This document shows, piece by piece, positions 11,160 through 24,567 of a stretch of 64,000 nt of DNA. Where the stretch lies: contig JAMKCH010043992.1 of assembly GCA_023653785.1 (NCBI GenBank), positions 1 through 64,000 of the forward strand. The letters run 5' to 3'. Each line of letters starts with the position of its first letter. Positions within the stretch are counted from its first letter, which is position 1. Both the position numbers and the translations under genes were made by a program. The notes beneath the pieces are model-generated. The model was given only the letters and a program-made list of their open reading frames with translations, was not told the DNA's origin and did not search any database. The DNA is from Ophioderma brevispina (taxonomy: Eukaryota > Echinodermata > Ophiuroidea > Amphilepidida > Ophiodermatidae).

Positions 11160-11670
11160 AGGATTGTAGTTAGGGACCAATCAATGTTAGAATTCAAAAT
11201 TAAAGGTGCAACGATTGATTTTTAGACATCCATGTAAGGTGTCATATGTAGTGATTTCATATAGATCAGACACTCAAATGATTTCTTACCTTGTATTTTG
11301 GTACAGAAATGTCTTAAAAGTGAGAACAAAAGGTGATTTTTATTTCAATAGAAGACATAAGCTAAATTTCGTATTTGCTCCTATACAAAATTAGAAATTT
11401 CACAATTTTTGTACCAAAGAAACAGTTCTCAGCTTAATCCTTAATTACAGATGGTGATATTTTTTGATATAAAGCTTTACACCGGTGCCAAAATCAGAAT
11501 TTTCACATTTTTTCGGGACACCTGTTATTTGAAATCTCTCGTTGCACCTTTAATCTTTGCATTAACATTAAATCATATCAGATTTTAATTCAAATATCTA
11601 TTATGATTGAACGTAAGGCAAATAGGATTTAATTTTAAATCTATTTTGATTGGTCCCTAACTACAATCCT
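11160..11670. mobile_element. Non-autonomous inverted-repeat element (511 bp)
   Basis: The ends are near-perfect inverted repeats of about 24 bp: AGGATTGTAGTTAGGGACCA on the left and its complement (TGGTCCCTAACTACAATCCT) on the right. An inner pair, AAAGGTGCAACGA at about 11,201 and TCGTTGCACCTTT at about 11,540, bounds a roughly 350-bp core that recurs at 11,680-13,160. No transposase is encoded. Confidence 0.75.
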
Positions 11671-11679
11671 TAAATAGAT

Positions 11680-13160
11680 TTCAAGGCATCCATATTTTTG
11701 TTATAGTGATTTCATATATATAGCCTTTATAGGTAGACACTCATATGTTTTCTACCTTGTATTTTTGGCTATAGAAATGTCTTAAAAGGGAAAACAAACG
11801 GTGATTTTTATGGGGACAGTTCGATATTCCGACGTGTCATTTTTTTCTCCAAACGGTCACTCCGAACACACTGTTCTATGGAAGCTCATAATTCCGAAAG
11901 GTTTTTGTTCCGAAGGGTCATTAGTCCGAAGTTCATTAATCCGAAAGGTCGTTTCTCCGAAAATAAAGATCATTACTCCGAAAGGTTTTATCTCCGATCG
12001 ATCATTTATTTCTCCGAGGGGTCATTGCCCCGAAAAAAATTTACGGTCTTTATTCTGAAAATGAAGGGTCATTAATCCGAAAGTTATTTGTTCCGAAAAG
12101 TTTTTACTCAAAGGTCATTATTCCAAAAGGGCGTTTCTCCTGAATTTTCGGAATATCGACCTTTCGGAATGAAAACCTTTCGGATCAAAAACAATTTTTA
12201 TTCCAAAAGTTTTTTACTCCGAACGGTAGTATTCCAGAAGGTTGTTTCTCCGAATTTTCGGAATATCGACCTTTCGGAATGAAAACCTTTCGGATCAAAA
12301 ACAATTTTTATTCCAAAAGTTTTTTACTCCGAAAGTTCGTTTCTCCGAATAAATTTTTTGTACATATCGGCCTAATGGTTTAACATTTACTTGTAAATAT
12401 GTGAACTTGATTTTTTGGTACTAATGGATAGCTATGGGTCTCTTTCCAGTGATACCAAAATCGGTACCAACATTCTGTGATACAATCGCACCTTTAGGTT
12501 AAAATTGTTGGTACAGAATGATTATATACTCGTCAAGTTTGAGGAACGTACAACAGAGTTTATTTGAGGTTTTTTACTCCGAAAGGTTTTTAATCCGAAA
12601 GGTCTATATACCGAAAATTCGGAGAAACGACCTTTCAGAGTAATGACCTTTCGGAGTAAAAGTCCTATGGAATAAAAAATAAGCTTTTTACTACGAAAGG
12701 TTTTATTCCGAAAATTTAGAGAAACAACCTTTCGGAGTAATGACCTTTCGGAGTATAATGACCCGTAGGAGTAAAAAACTTTCAGAACAATGACCCCTTT
12801 TCGATTTCGGAATAATGACCTTTCGGACCATTTGCCGTTCGGATTAATTTACCTGAGAAATAGTCGGAGCAAAAAGTATTTCGGTATCAATATGTCGGAA
12901 TAATAACCTTTCGGAACAAAAACCGTTCGGACAAATGACACGTCGGAAAATCGAACTGTACCCGATTTTTATATGCTTATATCAATCTAAAACATAGGCT
13001 GAATTTCCTATTTGCTCCAATAGGTAATTAGAAATTGCACAATTTTTGTATACCAAAGAAATGTCTTTCAGGTGGGCATATTTTTATAGAAAGTTTTACA
13101 TCAAGATTTTAACATTTTTACATAATGTTATGTGAAATCTCTCGTAGCACCTTTAAATCC
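11680..13160. repeat. Second copy of the 350-bp core, split by an insertion
   Basis: Segments 11,680-11,811 and 12,973-13,160 together match the core of the preceding element (11,205-11,555), including TTTCTACCTTGTATTTT, GAAATGTCTTAAAAG and ATCTCTCGTAGCACC. The 11,812-12,963 element interrupts it. The intact first copy therefore shows the pre-insertion site. Confidence 0.8.
11812..12963. mobile_element. 1.15-kb MITE made of TCCGAAAGG words, 9-bp TSD
   Basis: The termini are inverted: GGGGACAGTTCGATATTCCG on the left and its near-complement ending CGAACTGTACCC on the right. Both are flanked by the direct repeat GATTTTTAT (11,803-11,811 and 12,964-12,972). The left half is filled with short units ATTCCGAAAGGTC/TTTCTCCGAA and the right half with their complements (GACCTTTCGGAGTAATGACC). 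The middle (12,360-12,540) is unlike the arms. The whole could fold into a very long hairpin. A 9-bp duplication is typical of Mutator-like transposases, but no protein is encoded here. Confidence 0.85.
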
Positions 13161-13165
13161 CTGGA

Positions 13166-16100
13166 ATTTAGAGTATTCTACAACCATTCAAGTATTCAAG
13201 TGCACATTTAGATAATCTTCAGAAAATCTCCTCGCGTCCTGGTTCTGGATAGAATTAAAGGCTGACTCAGATATTTTGAAATTTAATTTTGTTGGCATTA
13301 ATTGAAATAGTAAACTATAACTAAAGATAGTCAAGTAAAATGCTCAATTCCAAAATTGAAATGAATCAGAATTTTCGTTTTATATGTGTAGTATATATAG
13401 TATATAACAGTCCCATAACAGCGTAATTCCGAATCCGGAATTTTATTACCAAGTTCGGGGTGACTTCGGGTTTGGGGTGACTGATAGGTCCGTTAGAGCA
13501 TGGAGTTTATATTTTAGTAAAATATATATAATAAACTAGCTGGGGGAAATAAAAGCGGCCTTGGTGCGCGCCGCCCAGATAATCAACCAACCCGCAAGAA
13601 AAAGTCCTGCACGCCTCATTTGATTTAGCTTTATATCCAATAGCTCCTCTATAAGGCACGGTTAACAGTTTATTCCGGTTTTTTTTTTGGGGGGGGAGCT
13701 CCCGGCCCTCTTACACCGGCCAAAACTATAGGCCTACTGACTAACAAATTTCTGGAATAGCTTGATGCAAAATTTCTTCGAAAATGAACTGAAAGTGTAA
13801 ATGAACTGAAGTCCCGAAAGGGGTCAGTTTCACATTGATAACCACTGCAGCAAAATGTTTGACCACTCACTCACGCATGTGTCATATTTACAGTGAAATG
13901 GTAGTACAGTGTACTTGGTAACAACAAGCACGCATGCATGCATGCGCTACACGGAATAAAGCGCACTTACCTGGCACACTTACCGATGTTGCGATGCGAA
14001 AACTGGGGGGGGTGGCTTTTACAAAACTTAGGGTTTTCTTTAATGTGGTAGGGTTTTGATGTATGGTCGACAAGTGTTTTGTATTGTGGCTATAAGCTTA
14101 CTCCTGTAATAAATCAATTCTTTTTTTGCTTTCCAAGTAAGTGAAGGTGAAAATGGTGTAAACATTTCCGAAGTCATTTCGCTCTTTTATCACATATCCA
14201 TTAAAAATGTTGAAAACTCACCTATAATGCAGTTAGCATAATAAAAACAATAAAGATGCATCTACTTTTTTCTAATAAGTTTAAGTGGAATTTGATGTTA
14301 AGCAAACCCATCAGTAAATTGAAATTTATTGTAGGGTATACAATAGCGTATTTGAGCCTTAGACTATGCATGAAGTTATTATATGGATCATTTTATTCAT
14401 GATCATCATTTTAATTATCGTTTTCATCACCATATTGATAATAGAAATGGAATAAAGAACTGTCACACTCCATACAAGCTATATATTCTAAGTGTGTACA
14501 TGTATGGGTAGGTGAGTGTTTAGAGAATGACAACGAATCTACATGTTCAATCGATTTGGTGAAATACATTCCCATTCGTAAGCTCTTTTGTTGTAAATTC
14601 CAATTAACAATAGTGTTCAGTAAGAGTGACATCAAAACATCAACCCTACTACTTCATTGTCCTTGGAAAACCGCCTGGAAACTCCGTTTGCAATTTTCAA
14701 ACGTCTTATTTTAGTGGGTAGAAGAGCTCCCGCGCACCTCCCTAAAATTTCCACCAATTTCTAATCAAAGACTCAAAAGATAAGCTACGTTAAAAAATCA
14801 AAAATTGATCCACGTTTACCATTTAAAAAAATTATGCAAATTACGATTCACATCACAGAAAAATACATTTCACCCTATCTCAGTCAACAAAAAGAAATAC
14901 AAAATGTTGTTCTAGATCCATTATGGCCTCAGGCTCTTGCCAAGCGTATTTGTATTTGTATTATTGTTATATTTGCTTCAGATCCAAGATGGCAATCAAC
15001 ATAAATCACTTCAACTGTTCAAAGCTTCAAAATGCTACTATGTGCACTTTTTTACAAGAGATACCATATCGCGCCCGACATTTATTGGCTAATAATGCAG
15101 AAATAAAAAAAATACAATACCTCCTTGGTGCAAAACTGAAAGCATAATAACAAATGGGGATCCCGCTCTCGACGTTTGACAAGAAGGTTTGAGGACGTGT
15201 TTTTACAGTTTGAAGGGGGCTGAATCAGATTTTGGGGGTCCATCCTCTGTAAAATGCGGAGAACATTGTAAAATAAGAGGTTAACATTAATATTTTTCTA
15301 GGTTCCGAGGTTTAGCTACACGGCTACAGCTTTAATGCTATGGTTCAAGGTGATCCTGGAGCCAAAATTATCCAATGCTCAGATTTTGTTGAAACTGTTG
15401 CTCTGGTAATACCGAATCAAAAAATGCATTTTTTCTCTCTTGGATGACAGCTTTGTGTACTTTTTGACTGAGATCAAATTTTGGCGTTCCCTATATAGAC
15501 CATGTAGGCCTAGATCCTTGCTACATTTTTCTCACTAATTATGCAACATCGTAAAATAAGGCAAGACAAATGAATAATTCGCCACCAGTTTCAACAAAAT
15601 CGGTGCATTGGACAAGTTTTACACCAGGACGACCTTGAACATTAATGTATCTGTGTAATTAACTAAGGTGGGAACCTAGCCCCTTATTTGATCCTTATAA
15701 CGAGACCAGTGTGCATTTAAAGACATTTTGACCCGATTTCAAAATTTGCCCTTTGTTAATTTCACCTCATTATTTTACAAAATTCCCCACATTTGCCAGA
15801 GGTTGGACAAAAAATTCCGATTTGGCATCCCTAAAACTCCAGCCTGTCTAAAAAAATGGTACAATCAAAAACGGATTTTTTTTTCAATATTATATCTCAA
15901 CATAAGTAAGTCGTTTTGTACATCACATTAAAGAGAAAAGACCAGGCTTTCCAGGATTTTTTGTTTCATCTCATATACTTGTTTCAATCGAGAGATAACT
16001 CTAGTTTACTGCGGAACACATAAATCGAGTTTGTGCCACTTTCTGGTTGAGTGAAAATGGTGAAAGAATTAGATAAACATAAGTTATTCACATTTGAACG

Positions 16101-17187
16101 GATATGAAATTCTTTAAGGGATTAACTTCATAAAGAAACTCTAAAAGATATGAAAACAGTTACGTAATGGTGGAAGTTATGATCAGTAAGTTCTGGCTTT
16201 AAGATAAAGTGAATAACATTCGACATACTGTTATTTGTTAGAAGAGAACCATGAGCGTACAACAACATGGAGGAGAGAGTTTTTATGATCTTGAAGTATC
16301 ATGAACGCAAATTCATACCAACACTTGATACTTTGCTTCCAAATTTAAATTTTTATTGACTTCAAAAATTAGTAAATACACAAAGATAGTGCAATATTTT
16401 TAAACCATTTCTTTTGATTTGGAGTGTTTATTTTGGTTGCAATTACATTCCTTCTGGCATGATTTTAACAGATACCAATTTTGTAATAAATTCAAAGCTC
16501 CATTTCATTGACGTGCAATAAATATTTGTATTGTTTATTATTTATGAAAAGAGGAGATTTATCATTGAACTTATTATGTTGACTATTAAAACTTGTGTCG
16601 ATAAAACTAGACTTCCTTTGTTTACTTTAATCTGTGTTTTGTTTCTTTTGTCAAGTTGCAATCTTTTGTGAGCTTCAAGACAGCATGGCATAACAGCCCG
16701 AAACAACTCTGCCCATGCATAAAAGTGGCACAAAATTGATTTTGGTGTATCGCAGTAAATTGATTATATCTCTGTATTGACAAAAGCAATAAGATGAAAC
16801 GAACACCATTGGAATTATGCCAAGTAAGAAAGATTTATTTTGAAATTTCATATTTAACCATTTTTTTCTGATTGTACCACTTTTTTTAGACAGGCTGTAT
16901 AGAAAAACATCTTCAAACCTTCAAGAGTAGGATTCTCATTTATGACCCTACAATACAACTAGTCCCAACAATGACTCTTCTAAGAGTCACACACACTGCC
17001 ATTGCAACTGAGTGTACGTTGAAATTTTTCATGAAGATTTAAACTACAAAATACTTCTGTACTGCTAAAATTACCTTGCATGTGTTCTCCTTACATCATA
17101 GAACATGGATATTGTGAAAACAAAATGAGGTGAAAGATTTTGCTCCATCCACACTCAATGGAAATTTCATTGACATCGACTTCCTAT
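13166..17187. other. Long AT-rich stretch without genes
   Basis: No gene or defined transposon was recognised. Local features are a T-run followed by eight G at 13,679-13,697, a GCATGCATGCATGC run near 13,932, and scattered TAGGCCTA words. Open frames are short and without domains. Confidence 0.5.
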
Positions 17188-18451
17188 GGCAGTGTAGTGG
17201 TACCCTTATATGAAGTCTATGAGTACGTGTTGGGACTATAATACAACCATGCATGGTGACCAAAATCGGGAGTGGTCGCATTTCGTAAATTGGCCATATA
17301 GGCCAAAAACTATGTTTAACTCTTTGCAAGACAACAGGTGTTTTTGAACAATAAACGCTGATGGTGTTGAAGTATGGACGTTTGTTTAAGGTCAATAAAG
17401 TGGAAAGTGAGTTGTAAAGCCAATGCATGTTTAAAAATGACAGTATAGGCTGCCAGATCACGTACCTGTATTTTAAAGGGATAACTCCTACGGTATGGAT
17501 ATCCATTATCCATATACCGCGGCATGGTGACAATCTTTTTTTTTTTTTTTTTTTTTTATTTCATTACTAGTTTTGTCAGGAAAAAATCAACAGCTGGAAT
17601 AGTGTATACAACATTTGCTGACCACGTTGACCTTTAAAAATCCAAGATGGCGGCTAGTAGCCATCTTGAAAAATTAAAAAAAAGTAAACTCTCTGACACG
17701 AATGCCCTAAATTGACACATAAGGTATCATTTTTCTAATTTTGGCATGGGATGATCCTAGATGAAACTGACTGTGTAATAAGACCTTTGAAAAAGTGATA
17801 GCCCACTTTGAGAGCACTAACTACCTAGCATTGATGTAGAGGGTCCATACTAACTACCAAAGGTGTCCTAAAAATGGTCACGGATCTCATGAAAATGACT
17901 CTACTAGTGGTACCCTTATATGAAGTCTATGAGTACGTGTTGGGACTACAATACAACCATGCATGGTGACCAAAATCGGGAGTTGTCGCATTTCGTAAAT
18001 TGGCCATACTTTGAGAGCACTAACTACCTAGCATTGATGTAGAGGGTCCATACTAACTACCAAAGGTATCCTAAAAATGGTCACGGATCTCATGAAAATG
18101 ACTCTACTAGTGGTACCCTTATATGAAGTCTATGAGTACGTGTTGGGACTACAATACAACCATGCATGGTGACCAAAATCGGGAGTGGTCGCATTTCGTA
18201 AATTGGCCATATAGGCCAAAAACTATGTTTAACTCTTTGCAAGACAACAGGTGTTTTTGAACAATAAACGCTGATGGTGTTGAAGTATGGACGTTTGTTT
18301 AAGGTCAATAAAGTGGAAAGTGAGTTGTAAAGCCAATGCATGTTTAAAAATGACAGTATAGGCTGCCAGATCACGTACCTGTATTTTAAAGGGATAACTC
18401 CTACGGTATGGATATCCATTATCCATATACCGCGGCATGGTGACAATCTTG
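17188..18451. repeat. Recent local duplication cluster (345-bp and 105-bp units)
   Basis: A 345-bp unit beginning GTGGTACCCTTATATGAAG occurs at 17,197-17,541 and again at 18,107-18,451 with almost no differences. Its first 100 bases also appear at 17,906-18,006. A second unit, ACTTTGAGAGCACTAACTAC, occurs at about 17,804-17,905 and 18,007-18,107. The first full copy is followed by a run of about 28 T. Antisense open frames in both copies share the same 110-residue translation, but it has no known domain and is best seen as a by-product of recent duplication. Each unit ends in a hairpin around TATGGATATCCATTATCCAT. Confidence 0.85.
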
Positions 18452-19079
18452 ATAAACTTACATTGGTAACGGATAGACTGGGATGACGCATCTTTCTCTG
18501 CGACGGTTAAAAGGTAGATGGCTGAGTTAGGTAATAAGGAAGAAAGAGCGCGAGCGTCGAAGATGGCTTGAAGGTCAGGGCACTACAAAGAAAAATGTTG
18601 ATCGTGTGCACGATGATTAGCCTCTTGGTGATTAACGGCTAGCGGCTAGGATGGCCATGCATGTGTATAGTCAGTGCAGAGAAGGCTTCCTTACATCTTC
18701 TCTGGTCAGTGTTAACTTACTACACATATCAACTTTATGACGAAGGAAGTACATGATAGCTGATGATGTGACATCAAATGTTTACGAACACAATTTAGCA
18801 CTGGGTCTGACATATTAGTGGTGCGAATAATAAGCACATCAAGGTACAGCATTCAATAGGATTATCATACTAAGTGAGCGCGAATTTTAAAAGCACGAGC
18901 CCTGCAAGCTCCGGCAGGTTCGTATACTGTCGGGCAGTGTTTTGTTCGTTGCCCGACGTTAATGTTACATGTCACCTCATCTATCGGCACCCTGTATCGG
19001 CATATGAGGTTTCAGGGCACTGGGTACATGCAGATTAGAAACGCACCAAGTTCATCATGTCCCGTGAGAACTATCATAG

Positions 19080-19480
19080 CTTGCATTTTCGGCCGATTTC
19101 ATTGAACTGATTTATGACGCAATGGACGAGTCCACCTCCAGAAGGGCAATGAAGTAACCCGGTAAAATTCTCACCTGTTGGAACAGCTATGTAGAAAATT
19201 ACCCGGGCATAATTGAGGCCAAACAATGTCGAAATTCGGGAAATGCGGGTTGTTCCATGCATCACGACAATGCACCGGCTCACAAGTCGGCTGTCGGCAT
19301 TGCTGTAAATATTTGACTTCATCGCTTTCCTAAAATGAAAGAGAATTGGCTGGCAAACATTATGCCATGTCGCTTCGGCTCTTGAAGAGCCCTTTGGACC
19401 TCAGTTTTGGACAAGAGGGATTCAAGTACTACAGTAGATAGTTGGCAGAAGTATCTGGAACGCCAATGCATTCTATGTTA
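19080..19480 (+). pseudogene. Mariner/Tc1-type transposase relic
   Basis: The plus strand encodes SMHHDNAPAHKSA near 19,253-19,291, matching the HDNAPAH block around the second catalytic Asp of mariner/Tc1 DD(E/D) transposases. Upstream and downstream frames (MDESTSRRAMK, FPKMKENW) are broken by stops. Surrounding DNA is unremarkable and no terminal repeats were assigned. It is a dead fragment. Confidence 0.55.
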
Positions 19481-20167
19481 ATTGAAAAAACATGGAAAAA
19501 TAACCAGCAACCAACTCCGTAGGCCCAGTCAGTCCTAGCTCAACAAAATTAATCCTGTTCTGCAGTATTTATCGGCAGAAATGACACACTTGCAATGCCA
19601 ATTCATTAACTTGGGTTGAATACATGCCACATACCCCTTGTCAGAAAGTGGGGATAATCACCTATTCCTGGGATTTACCCCTGCCCAACAACATATCTCT
19701 TATACACGAAAGGATTGAAATTTCGATCTTTTTTGTTACACTTCGGAACATATCGGCAAACATATTGAGTATGCAATCTTTTCTTTCAATAATCAGCCTT
19801 TTTTTTTTCAAAACAATAATATTGAAAAAAGACAATAAATATCAGCCTAAAAATTGATTGTTTTCATTCAGTTTAACTATTTGAAAATTTCAATATTGAG
19901 GATAGAAGGTCAGAAGAATAAGACTGATAAACTCTTCAACATTGCTTGGAGCCCATATCAAGATCGTTTCTTTATTAAAATAAAAAACACATTTTACTAT
20001 CCGAGGCTATATACGTTCCCCAGAATTAAATGATGACGAGCTCTTGGCCATTGACTGTTTCTTCTATTAACTTTTGAATTATTTCCAGGCACGATCTTTT
20101 TTTGTTTTTGTTTTTGTTAAATTTTTGCCTCATACCTATTTGCGACATGCGACCACATCCGACTTCA

Positions 20168-21162
20168 TACACACACTGGCATAAGTATTGCAACATGAGA
20201 CAAAGCCATTTATATTCACAAATTGATTTAAAATTGTATCAGGAGTTCTTGACTACACATTAGTATGATGTCCAAGTGGGGTTGGGGTTTCAAACAAGAT
20301 GATGGTTCCCAAGAATCAAGTCGTGCGACAAACGATTAAATATGTTGTCCTTCTTTCCTTAATATGGCGGGTTTAAGAGAAGCTGGCTAATGATAACTTG
20401 CCGATTGTACTCCAGAAGGAATACAGGCAGAGGAACGTCAAAAATGGCTGCCAAATAATCGCTAAATGAACTGACGAGTTTGTAAGGGTCTACTCTAAAT
20501 GTTTAGGCGAAAATGGGTGTGGTTGTATGGACCGGAAATGAGATAATGTTAATAAAGATTGGAGTAAGTTCATCACCGTTGGACTCGGTATATTTAATGG
20601 CAGAAGAGGTCACGTGATAACCTGAAAACAACTTTTGAATGGCACCGTTGACATTGTGCTGTTTGCATGTACTGTGAATCGCGAAATTTCATCTGATTTA
20701 CGTAAACCACGGGTGATTTATCATTAGAATTGCATTTCAGGCGTCTCGGATTCCTCGAATATTTCGAAGACCACTGTCTTCCCTTGACTTTATCTCGTTT
20801 CCGGTCCACACAACCACCATGATTTTCGCCCATAAAAATTTTACGTAAACCCTATGAACCCAACATCCATTAAGTGGCTGTTTTGAAGCCATTTCTTTTG
20901 TTTCTGTGTCTTCTTCTGGAGTGCAATCGACAAGTTATCGTTTGCTGTTCCTTTTATCTGCCATATTTAGGGAACGTGACAATCAAATCAAACGTTTTTT
21001 TTCACTCTCTTGGATTTTGGGGAATAACATCTGTATGAAAAACACAACTTTGGAATTTTAATACTTATTGAGTGGTCAAAAATCCATGGTATAATTTGAA
21101 ATCAATTGGTGATTATGAATTTCGTTTTGTGAATGTTGCAATACTTTTGGCCAGTGTGTATA
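20168..21162. mobile_element. Tc1/mariner-like element with terminal inverted repeats
   Basis: Left end ACACACTGGCATAAGTATTG and right end CAATACTTTTGGCCAGTGTG are inverted copies flanked by TA dinucleotides, the Tc1/mariner target. The 990-bp interior has only short broken frames, so the element cannot mobilise itself. Confidence 0.7.
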
Positions 21163-23220
21163 GATCTCGGTATCAGTGAAAATCGACGGGCGTAGCTGTC
21201 GGGCTTTTAACATTTCAACTTGTCTTTTGAATTAGATATTTTTGCTGACCAGATATAGGGTACTAGTTCGAAAAACAAGACCATAGCGCAATAGTCGCGG
21301 TTTTGTTTGTTTCTTTATTTATTTTTGTTTTGTTTTTGACAAAATATTTCCTTTCAAACTGACTCACTTTAATTTTAAATGATGTTGGCACGCAATTTGG
21401 GGTTACAATACCAGACTGGTCGCAGCGATTATCAGTCACCAGAAATGTATTGTCATTCAGGTGGTATACACTGTAAAATTCGTGTCTTTACAAAGTTTTG
21501 AAGACGTATTGCAAATGGTTCAAAAATAGATAATTACTAATCACTCGTCTCACCTGAAGACACGATTTGTATGTTCGAAAGACACGTCTTCTAGCAAGTC
21601 ATGTATAAATGGGGACACAACTTCAAGACACGTCTAAAACCGGCTTCATTACGGTTTTAAACATGTCTTGCGTACATGACACATAGGCCTAATGTCTTTA
21701 AGTGAGATCTTGCATATAGGCCTATGTACCGGAGATTGGTTTCAAAACAGTCACGATGCCTTACAGTGTTTCGCGATTCGAGAAACAATAATAGATGTAT
21801 CATGGTACGAGTAGGCATTGGCTAAACTTTAATGGCATTTATTGTTCACAATTCCATTCGATTACATAGTCCTCATGCCGATAGTAAACCCTCCCTCCTT
21901 CTGGATTTAGCAGCAGTTACCAAATGCTGTTTGTGCATCAGGTGAAAAGGGGCCTTAGATTTCTACCACCCAGGGCCGGGATATATCATTTGCAATCATA
22001 TTTAAAATCGATCTTCGGATTGTGTACTTCATGAAAATAAGTGATGACAGAATTAAAAGTGATATGAAACATTGGCATAAACCACCATTTCCAACATGAT
22101 TGTCATTTTAAGAGGGTCAAAGTCCCTACTATTTGTTGTGTTAAATATATCTTTCTGAGTCAGGGGTTAATAGACCATTTCAGAACTATCAGAGTGCAAT
22201 TTATATACGGCTATTTTCCAAGATTCATGGCCCGCCATCTCATTAAGAAAACCGTATATTTCGTATATAAGCTAGGGAGATGATTTTGGTGTCAAAATAA
22301 AACTGAATTTTCTGGTCAAAGAGGTTCAATAAAGCTAGTCTCAAAATCTTAAAACTGGACAGATGAATATCAAAGTGATGTTTTATTTTGCATACATTTC
22401 ACTGTTTTTCCAAGATAGCCCTATTAAATACAAGTACATTGTTAGAGTACTGCACTTATATAACAGATTATTTTTCCCATTTAAGAAAAAAACCCACATA
22501 CTGCATTTTTTGGAACACTACCGATCCTCACCACAGAGAAACTGCGTCAATCTCAACCAGTTTAGATCATCCCAAGAATCATGTAATAACTTAATACAAA
22601 ATAATACATGTAGTTGAATTAGATTGCGGAAGAGCTAGTAATAGGTATTTATGGTTTGGCCTACTTGCTTGTTTGTATGTTCAGAAATGGTTCAACGATC
22701 CGATTTAAAGGGAAAGCTTCACAGATTTAAATGGGACTTAGAGATTTCGTAATATACGTTTTTGTTATAATTAAAAATAATCAACTGAAATTAAAGATAT
22801 ATAGTCACCAATACTCACTCCCCAAGTTATCGGATTTTTCGTTTTCGCGCAGCAAACCTTAATGTGTGTAAACTTATAGCATTACCATCGAATGTACTTT
22901 GTATACTGTAAAATTCGATTTTTTACATTAAGGACTTCTTGTGAACTCGTAAAACAGCCCACTTCTCAACCCACTAACCAGAAAGTGTCTTTATAAATGC
23001 AGGAATCTGTTTTGTTGGAGTATAATGATCCAGATCCAGAACTATCTTTTAAAACCTCCCCTCCCCTTCCTTCCACCATGTCCATCGCGCAACGTGCGGC
23101 TTAGGGGACTGTGGCATTTTGAGAGGTTACAGATCAGCATGATATCCAAATATTATTATTGTGCCACATAAAAATTATGTGGCACAATCAATTTACTTCA
23201 GATACCCCACTTAACAATCT
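21163..23220. other. Gene-free stretch with a short hairpin-rich patch
   Basis: No gene was recognised. Between 21,470 and 21,720 the words GAAGACACG, AAGACACGTCT and their complements recur and could fold locally. ACTGTAAAATTCG occurs at about 21,471 and again at about 22,906. The remainder is AT-rich. Confidence 0.45.
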
Positions 23221-24168
23221 TCTAGCTCAGTGTTCATGGTTTTCAAACCCACCAGAATTGTGGAATCATGCTCTTTTATTACCCGATATTATTAAGGCTA
23301 CTAATACTTTAATGAATAAATCTTAGGACTCTCATGACCAGATTGATAAATTATTGATGATTTATTGTTAAGAAACCTAGTAAAACTAAATACAAGTTAA
23401 AACAAACGGTACGATTGATTGCATTCAGTTATTAAACAATTAAAATCATTTAAATCTTTGCATTAAAAAATCCGAACTTGTTACTTATTTGTCGTTACCG
23501 TATTTTAAATTAAAAACATCTTACAAGAAATATGTTTAACTCAAAAAGACCGCCCTTTCTCGCGCTCCTCTCTTCCCCCATCCCGCGCCCACATTTTCAT
23601 AGAAGCCCCCGAAACTTCTGGGACTTACTGGGAGATTTGTAATGACATCTGTGATAAATCTAAGTCCTCGGTCAATAACCCGATTAGTGCGGAAGACTGG
23701 TGGAATTAGTTTTGTCGCTTATGAATAGAAATCTCCCTCATTCAGATGCAACTTTCAATTACTTTATTGATAATTACTGGGATGTTAAATCCATGAAGCT
23801 TCATGAGTTAGACTATATAGGATATTTCAAAGTTTGGTTTGGGTTGGGAAGTATCTCCGAGAGTCTGGAAGTAGGACCCATATCTATACCAATTTTTACC
23901 AAAAAGGGGACCCATAGCTATACCAGAGATGCAAATTTTGGACCAAATTTAACACGAATTTGCCCAATTATCATCAAAATTGTGACATTTTTAAGCAAAT
24001 TTTGAATATTTTGGTTTCAGATTTAAGAAATGGATGAATTTTACAAATTTTTAAAAGAAAATTTAGGCTTCCGATTAAGTAAATTTAACTAATTTTCCAA
24101 CAAATTTGGGAAATTTTGAAAAAAAAACCCCGACCCATTGCTATAACAAAATTGGCATGAAAAAAGGG

Positions 24169-24307
24169 TAGACGTTTCATATAGAAGTCCCATTGATGCA
24201 AATGAGGTATTACAATTGATTCCGTCATGCGCTGCATGGCATTGTGCAGTTGCGCTTGATGGCATTACCTCATTTGCATCCACGGGACTTCTGTATGAAA
24301 CGTCTAC
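24169..24307. mobile_element. 140-bp palindromic MITE
   Basis: The arms are inverted copies: TAGACGTTTCATATAGAAGT at the left and ACTTCTGTATGAAACGTCTA at the right, continuing inward through GCAAATGAGGTA and TACCTCATTTGC. Flanking sequence on both sides is an A-run followed by GGG. No coding capacity. Confidence 0.75.
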
Positions 24308-24567
24308 CGAAAAAAAGGGGTCATTGATATACCAGAAGGCTGAAAACGAGACCGATGTCTGTGGCACAGTCTGTGCATGTGGACTGAAATTTTCCAAGCT
24401 GCACGCACTTTAAAAAATAAAGCGCCTGCATGGCATTGATGGCATTCGAAATGAAATGCTTAAAATGGTATTTACATTCTAGCACTAAAATCTTTAATCT
24501 AGTATATAAATCTGACGAATTTCTATCATCGTGGAGATCAAGCACTTTAACAGTTACACACAAGAAG

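Noticed and set aside
17096..18491. Two minus-strand frames sharing about 110 identical residues
   Set aside because: The identity reflects a recent DNA duplication; the sequence has no domain and no family resemblance.
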